A DNA stretch of 64,000 nucleotides, taken from NCBI RefSeq assembly GCF_029639405.1, contig NZ_CP121273.1, positions 1 through 64,000 of the forward strand. The letters run 5' to 3'. How positions within the stretch are numbered: position 1 is the stretch's first letter; every line of letters starts with the position of its first letter. Position numbers and translations under genes: made by a program. Shown here piece by piece: positions 60,203 to 64,000 of the stretch. Under the pieces are notes generated by a model. That model was not told the DNA's origin. It was given only the letters and a program-made list of their open reading frames with translations, and searched no databases. The stretch is from Microbacterium proteolyticum. Its GTDB lineage: Bacteria; Actinomycetota; Actinomycetes; Actinomycetales; Microbacteriaceae.

Positions 60203-60365
60203 TCCCGCCCGGGGTGGGGCGCGGAAAGCCCACCGCGCCCCACCACCTGATCAGACGAAACGCACCCTGTGGCGCGACTACAACTACCACCGCGCGCCGG
60301 TCTCCGGCCCCGCGCCTTGTCCTTCACCACCCTCACCGCAATCGTCGCGCTTGCTCTGTGGGCGA
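60203..60365 (+). pseudogene. Remnant of F510_1955 gene start (duplicate of 16488-16650)
   Basis: The spacer and the beginning of the propeller gene at 16551 recur here in decayed form: shared CACCGCGCCCCACCAC and GATCAGACGAAACGCACCC, then a damaged signal-peptide region. The ATG is replaced and the frame is broken; similarity fades near 60365. Confidence 0.65.
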
Positions 60366-60448
60366 GCATTCGGGTGGCCCACTGATCCGGCGAGAATGAG
60401 CATGGTTCCCAGTTGGATGCAGACGTGACGGACACGGCATTTGACGAT

Positions 60449-60469
60449 ATCATCGCTATGTGGCGATGA
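60449..60469 (+). promoter_or_regulatory. ArsR-type operator over the start of the sensor gene
   Basis: TCATCGC (60450-60456) and GCGATGA (60463-60469) form a spaced palindrome that covers the start codon. TATCAT (60449-60454) could be the -10, which would make the message nearly leaderless. Confidence 0.5.
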
Positions 60470-60846
60470 ATAAAGAGGGTGGTCTACTCGATCCTGACGC
60501 GACCGCTGTGTACGCGCACCTATTCGACGCGCTTGGGGACCCCACGCGATTGGCGGTTCTCCAGCATCTGGCGTCCGGCGAGCATCGCGTCCGGGATCTC
60601 GTCCAGCACCTCGGATTGGCGCAATCAACCGTAAGTAAGCACCTCAGCTTCCTGCGGGACTGCCGACTAGTCACTGTTCGCTCGGAGGGTCGGGCTTCCT
60701 GGTTCGATCTTGCGCAACCTGTGGCGACTGCGGCTCTCATTAACGCCGCCGAACTCCTGCTGAGAGACACCGGCACGCGTGTCACGCTATGCGCTCACCT
60801 TCATCAGCCTGGTGAAGACTTCGCCCTTGGAACGGACGCGGCCTGA
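60466..60846 (+). CDS. ArsR/SmtB-family metal sensor
   Basis: 126 residues: winged helix (VRDLVQHLGLAQSTVSKHLS, FLRDCRLVTVRSEGR) and a C-terminal helix ending VTLCAHLHQPGEDF. Layout is close to the cadD sensor at 18637. Ligands may be the Cys in RDC and the Cys/His group near the end. ATG 60466 or GTG 60460 are both possible. The stop overlaps the transporter start (TGATG). Confidence 0.88.
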   Translation: MNKEGGLLDPDATAVYAHLFDALGDPTRLAVLQHLASGEHRVRDLVQHLGLAQSTVSKHLSFLRDCRLVTVRSEGRASWFDLAQPVATAALINAAELLLRDTGTRVTLCAHLHQPGEDFALGTDAA

Positions 60847-61787
60847 TGGGCGCCGGTCACACGCACGCACCGTCTACCGGCGCGGCCGGGCATCCGACCG
60901 ACCATCGGGCGCGTCTCTGGATTGCGTTTGCAATCACCGCGGCAATCGCCGTGACTCAAGCGGTTGGATCCTTCTTTACCGGCAGTCTTGCCCTCCTCAC
61001 GGACACGGCCCACGCACTCACTGACGCATCCGGACTTCTCGTTGCACTCATCGCCGCGACGCTGGTGCTGCGGCCGGCTAGTGCGCGACGCACGTGGGGG
61101 TTCCGTCGCATCGAAGTTATCGCTGCCTTCGGGCAAGCGGCTCTGTTGATGGCGGTAGGGGGTTACACAGCCATCGAGGGGGTACGCCGGCTCTTCGAGC
61201 CCCCGGAGGTGCCAGCTGCGGAACTGCTGGGTTTTGGAGTCGTTGGGTTAGTCGCGAACGTCATCGCCATCTTCGTGCTGTCTTCCAGTCGCGGAGCTAA
61301 CTTCAACATGCGGGCAGCGTATCTGGAAGTGCTGAATGACGCGCTGGGATCACTGGGGGTTATCGTCGCGGCTGTCGTCATCTGGACGACGGGTTTCTTT
61401 CAAGCGGACGCCATCGCCGGTCTTTTCATCGCCGCTCTCATCGTGCCGCGTGCGTTCAAGTTGCTACGCGAGACGTCGTCGGTGTTGATGGAGTTCACCC
61501 CCGACGGTTTGGACTTGGACGATGTGAGATCTCACATTCTCCAACTCGACCACGTCATAGACGTCCATGACCTACACGCCTCGACAGTCGCCACCGGCCT
61601 GCCGACAATCAGCGCGCATGTCGTGGTTGAAGACGAATGCTTCACGGACGGACACGCAGCCGCTGTCCTTAAGGACGTCAGAGCATGTGTGGCTCAACAC
61701 TTCGAGGTGTCCGTGCTGCACTCCACCTTCCAGATTGAGACAGCCGACCTGCAAGATTCGGAACCCGGGGATGTCCGTCACGCTTAA
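60846..61787 (+). CDS. CDF transporter, CzcD/ZitB type
   Basis: 313 residues: His-rich N-terminus (HTHAPSTGAAGHPTDH), six helices with the metal-site motifs HALTD in helix 2 and LNDALGS in helix 5, and a C-terminal ZT-dimer cytoplasmic domain (HVIDVHDLHASTVATGLPTI). Exports Zn, Cd or Co in exchange for protons. Forms an operon with the ArsR sensor. Longer than the CDF at 8523 and not a close copy. Confidence 0.93.
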   Translation: MGAGHTHAPSTGAAGHPTDHRARLWIAFAITAAIAVTQAVGSFFTGSLALLTDTAHALTDASGLLVALIAATLVLRPASARRTWGFRRIEVIAAFGQAALLMAVGGYTAIEGVRRLFEPPEVPAAELLGFGVVGLVANVIAIFVLSSSRGANFNMRAAYLEVLNDALGSLGVIVAAVVIWTTGFFQADAIAGLFIAALIVPRAFKLLRETSSVLMEFTPDGLDLDDVRSHILQLDHVIDVHDLHASTVATGLPTISAHVVVEDECFTDGHAAAVLKDVRACVAQHFEVSVLHSTFQIETADLQDSEPGDVRHA

Positions 61788-61898
61788 TCGCGGGCGCCGA
61801 ACCGCTCGAACGGGCGTGTTCGCAGCCCGATCGCATATCGGCACACCGTCGGCCGTTCCCAGCCATTCGCCCAGAACCTCTCCGTACACTGGCTGCTG

Positions 61899-62333
61899 AT
61901 GTATACCGACGCTCACGCCCGGCGCTCAGCGCTGGCGAAAGAGCACGGAGCGATAACGCGACTCATTACCATCATCGCCCTCGGGGCCCTCCTGCTGCTC
62001 GGAGTCGTGGCCCTCAACCATGGCGACAACGCCCCGGTAAGCGGTGTGGTCGCGACGGCATCTGACACTGCGCCGCACGACCCGGCCGCACCCGTCGCTA
62101 CCTCTATCGTCGAGGCGAGCGTGTACGACGTATCGCCCGGAATGGCGCTGTGCGTTCTCGGCGTCGTCTGCGGATTCGTGCTGTACCTCGTTGTTCATCT
62201 CCTGGTGCGCCGCGGACCGGCTGGGATCACACTCGTCTGGCGCGCCCTCCCGCCGTCTTTGATCCACCCGGTGTCCGGCAGGCCTGAGGGCCACGCCCTC
62301 ACAATCGCGCAACTGGGTATCTCTAGAACCTGA
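61899..62333 (+). CDS. DUF6153-like small membrane protein (copy 3 of 3)
   Basis: 144 residues: N-terminal helix (ITIIALGALLLLGVVAL), a Ser/Thr/Ala linker with few metal ligands, second helix (GMALCVLGVVCGFVLYLVVH) and a tail ending LGISRT. Same plan and SRT end as copies at 2909 and 15329. It follows the CDF operon and precedes a DsbA-type gene. Confidence 0.6.
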   Translation: MYTDAHARRSALAKEHGAITRLITIIALGALLLLGVVALNHGDNAPVSGVVATASDTAPHDPAAPVATSIVEASVYDVSPGMALCVLGVVCGFVLYLVVHLLVRRGPAGITLVWRALPPSLIHPVSGRPEGHALTIAQLGISRT

Positions 62334-62364
62334 CATCGGCACGTCGCCCCCGCGGCGACACTCA

Positions 62365-62384
62365 TCCCGGGCAACCCGGGCTTT
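62365..62384 (+). terminator. Terminator-like hairpin
   Basis: CCCGGG-caa-CCCGGG followed by C and TTTT (62381-62384). It separates the DUF6153-like gene from the DsbA-type gene. Confidence 0.6.
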
Positions 62385-62412
62385 TCTTGTGCCGTCAAGT
62401 GTTGGAGTACCC

Positions 62413-63081
62413 ATGAAAATCAACTGGAAGGCGACGGTCATTACCGCCGCCGTCGCCGTCGCGGTCGTCGCGGGGGCTGTCATCTATGTCCTAGTCGATC
62501 AGAACAACACCCGCGTTGCCGCCGAGGAACGGGGAGGAGGGTCGATAGCGGTTGTTAGAGACGACTCCCACGTCCTCGACGACGCCGGCGACGGCGCCAT
62601 CACCATCGTGGAGTTCTTGGACTTCGAGTGCGAAGCCTGCGGCGCCTACTACCCCGTCGTCGAAGAGCTTCGTGTGAAGTATGAGGGACAGATCAACTAC
62701 GTCGTTCGCTACTTCCCCCTTCCCGGCCACATCAACTCCGAAAACTCAGCGGTCGCTGCGGAGGCCGCGGCAGCCCAGGGACGCTTCGAAGACATGTACA
62801 ACCGTCTCTTTGAGACGCAAGCACAGTGGGGGGAGTCTCAGCAAAGCCAAGCGGAGCTGTTCCGCTCGTACGCGACCGAGTTGGGCTTGGATATGACGGC
62901 CTACGACGAAGCTGTCGCCGACCCTGCCACTCTCGAGCGCGTTCGATCCGACCTCGACGACGGACGCGCCCTCGGCGTGGACCGAACCCCTACGTTCTTC
63001 GTCGACGGCGAACCTCTTGTCATTGAACGATGGAACGACCTTGAAAGTGCCATCACCACCCGCTTGGACGGCACCCCCTAG
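62413..63081 (+). CDS. DsbA-family thiol-disulfide oxidoreductase, membrane anchored
   Basis: 222 residues: N-terminal signal/anchor helix, thioredoxin fold with redox motif C73-E-A-C76 (DFECEACGAYY) and the cis-Pro region RTPTFFVDG. Oxidises or isomerises exported thiols, useful for cytochrome c and copper-protein assembly. ATG 62413 opens into the anchor. The stop overlaps the next GTG (TAGTG). Confidence 0.9.
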   Translation: MKINWKATVITAAVAVAVVAGAVIYVLVDQNNTRVAAEERGGGSIAVVRDDSHVLDDAGDGAITIVEFLDFECEACGAYYPVVEELRVKYEGQINYVVRYFPLPGHINSENSAVAAEAAAAQGRFEDMYNRLFETQAQWGESQQSQAELFRSYATELGLDMTAYDEAVADPATLERVRSDLDDGRALGVDRTPTFFVDGEPLVIERWNDLESAITTRLDGTP

Positions 63082-64000
63082 TGGCGGGCCTGTCACACCG
63101 ACGAGTCATCATCGTGGGCGCAGGGCAGGCTGGATTGGCAACTGCAGCGGCACTGATCGCTCGCGGCATGGAACCGCAGCGTGACTTCGTGGTCATCGAC
63201 AGTTCCGCGCGGGGACAACGCACGTGGAGTGCGCGCTGGCCTTCTATGCGGTTGCTCAGCAATGCTGAGCACTCCAGCTTCCCCCGCAGACCACTGGAGG
63301 GTGACCCGTATCGGTACCCCACCCCGGGAGACATCGAAGGCTATCTACACAGATTCGAAGCGGAGCTCGGGGTAAACCCCGTCTGGGGTGTCCAGGCCCT
63401 CGCCGTGACTCGCCACGGCAACGGCCCAACCCTGCTCTTGAGCACCACGGTTGGCGAAGTGCAGACCCGCAACGTCGTGTGCGCTACCGGCGCCGCAGCA
63501 CGTCCCCGATTTCCGAAATGGGCCGCGGACGCCGAAGTCGAAGGAGTACAGATGCACACCAACGCCTACAGAACACCCGAGCAGATTCCGCGAGGCCGGG
63601 TACTTATTGTCGGCGGTGGTATCGCCGGGACGGAAGTTGCTTCCGACCTCGCGAAGTCGCACGACGTCACTCTGGCGGTCCGCACCCGACGGGCTGAAGC
63701 GCATCCGCGGCAATTCCCCACCCAGCCGCGCGTCTCACCGTGGCGGCGCGTGAAGATCGCCCCAGAACCCCTCTACGACGCACTCCGAGATAAAGGCGTC
63801 TCCATTCGAGCCGAGACGATTGGGGTGGACGGGGCCAAGTTCGCCTTCGCGGATGGCTACCGGCAGGCCTACCAGTCAGTCGTGTTCGCCACCGGGTACG
63901 AAGCGGGCGACGAGTGGTTGCCCACGCAGCCGCAGCTTCAGCGACGCATCCCCACCGCGACGACGCTACCCGGTCTGTTCGTTGCCGGAATCCCCGTGCA
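63081..64000 (+). CDS. FAD/NAD(P)-dependent oxidoreductase, partial (3' end outside)
   Basis: From GTG 63081 the frame is open to the window end (306 codons). FAD-binding GAGQAG at residues 13-18, a second nucleotide motif GGGIAG at 178-183, and VVFATGYEAGDEWLP mark a flavin monooxygenase/CzcO-like pyridine nucleotide oxidoreductase. Coupled by one base to the DsbA-type gene, suggesting a joint redox role. Proteins of this type are often found beside metal-resistance genes; the substrate is unknown. Confidence 0.85.
   Translation, partial: MAGLSHRRVIIVGAGQAGLATAAALIARGMEPQRDFVVIDSSARGQRTWSARWPSMRLLSNAEHSSFPRRPLEGDPYRYPTPGDIEGYLHRFEAELGVNPVWGVQALAVTRHGNGPTLLLSTTVGEVQTRNVVCATGAAARPRFPKWAADAEVEGVQMHTNAYRTPEQIPRGRVLIVGGGIAGTEVASDLAKSHDVTLAVRTRRAEAHPRQFPTQPRVSPWRRVKIAPEPLYDALRDKGVSIRAETIGVDGAKFAFADGYRQAYQSVVFATGYEAGDEWLPTQPQLQRRIPTATTLPGLFVAGIPV

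Overview
The window reads as accessory DNA of a high-GC Gram-positive actinobacterium, most like Microbacteriaceae. Evidence is the GC-rich codon use, frequent GTG starts, ATGA/GTGA-coupled genes, and small families typical of that group. A plasmid-type replication protein (47.0-48.2 kb) and a ParA/small-ParB partition pair (57.4-58.4 kb) suggest a plasmid or plasmid-derived island. No rRNA, tRNA or CRISPR array was seen.

Layout. 1-8.45 kb is a plus-strand block for cytochrome c/oxidase assembly and copper handling: the ResB end, CtaG-like, Lnt, CopC, M23 peptidase, DUF4307, CcsB and a CopD-CtaG fusion. 8.5-17.5 kb is a metal island: ArsR-CDF transporter diverging from csoR-copZ-copA-copB, then a Cys-rich copper storage protein, a small DUF6153-like membrane protein, a DUF305 lipoprotein and an F510_1955-type propeller. 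17.5-19 kb is a cadmium operon (ArsR-cadD-lspA). 19-24 kb holds mosaic fragments, a TetR gene and an envelope-stress-like group (PRC/DUF2382 proteins and membrane proteins). 24-28.8 kb carries a serine recombinase, a truncated Mu-type transposase and a TetR/3-hydroxyacyl-CoA dehydrogenase/oleate hydratase operon. 28.8-34.5 kb is an ISL3 element split by an IS21-family element; the IS21 copy carries a two-gene passenger operon, and a 6-bp target duplication plus exact reading-frame reconstruction prove the nesting. 34.7-41.6 kb has DUF7882-like genes, an ECF sigma/Asp23 operon, a YihY protein and an orphan response regulator, with recurring CCGATCGG-centred palindromes between modules. 41.9-46.1 kb has a second serine recombinase and four envelope/surface genes (M15 peptidase, propeller, FHA protein). 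46.2-59.1 kb is the plasmid backbone: Rep, ParAB, small genes, seven copies of a 17-bp operator/centromere-like motif, two copies of a candidate structured RNA, a three-gene integrase module, and an MFS/ABC-F antibiotic-resistance-like pair. 59.4-64 kb holds a decayed duplicate of the DUF305 region, an ArsR-CDF operon, a third DUF6153-like protein, a DsbA-type oxidoreductase and an FAD oxidoreductase running off the end.

How it works together. Cytosolic metal is sensed by CsoR and three ArsR proteins and exported by two P1B ATPases, two CDF pumps and CadD, or stored by the Csp protein. Outside the membrane CopC, the DUF305 lipoprotein, the F510 propeller and the DUF6153-like proteins probably buffer copper. 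Lnt and LspA supply lipoprotein maturation, and the Ccs/CtaG/DsbA genes supply redox and haem/copper-centre assembly. The remainder is DNA mobility and plasmid maintenance.
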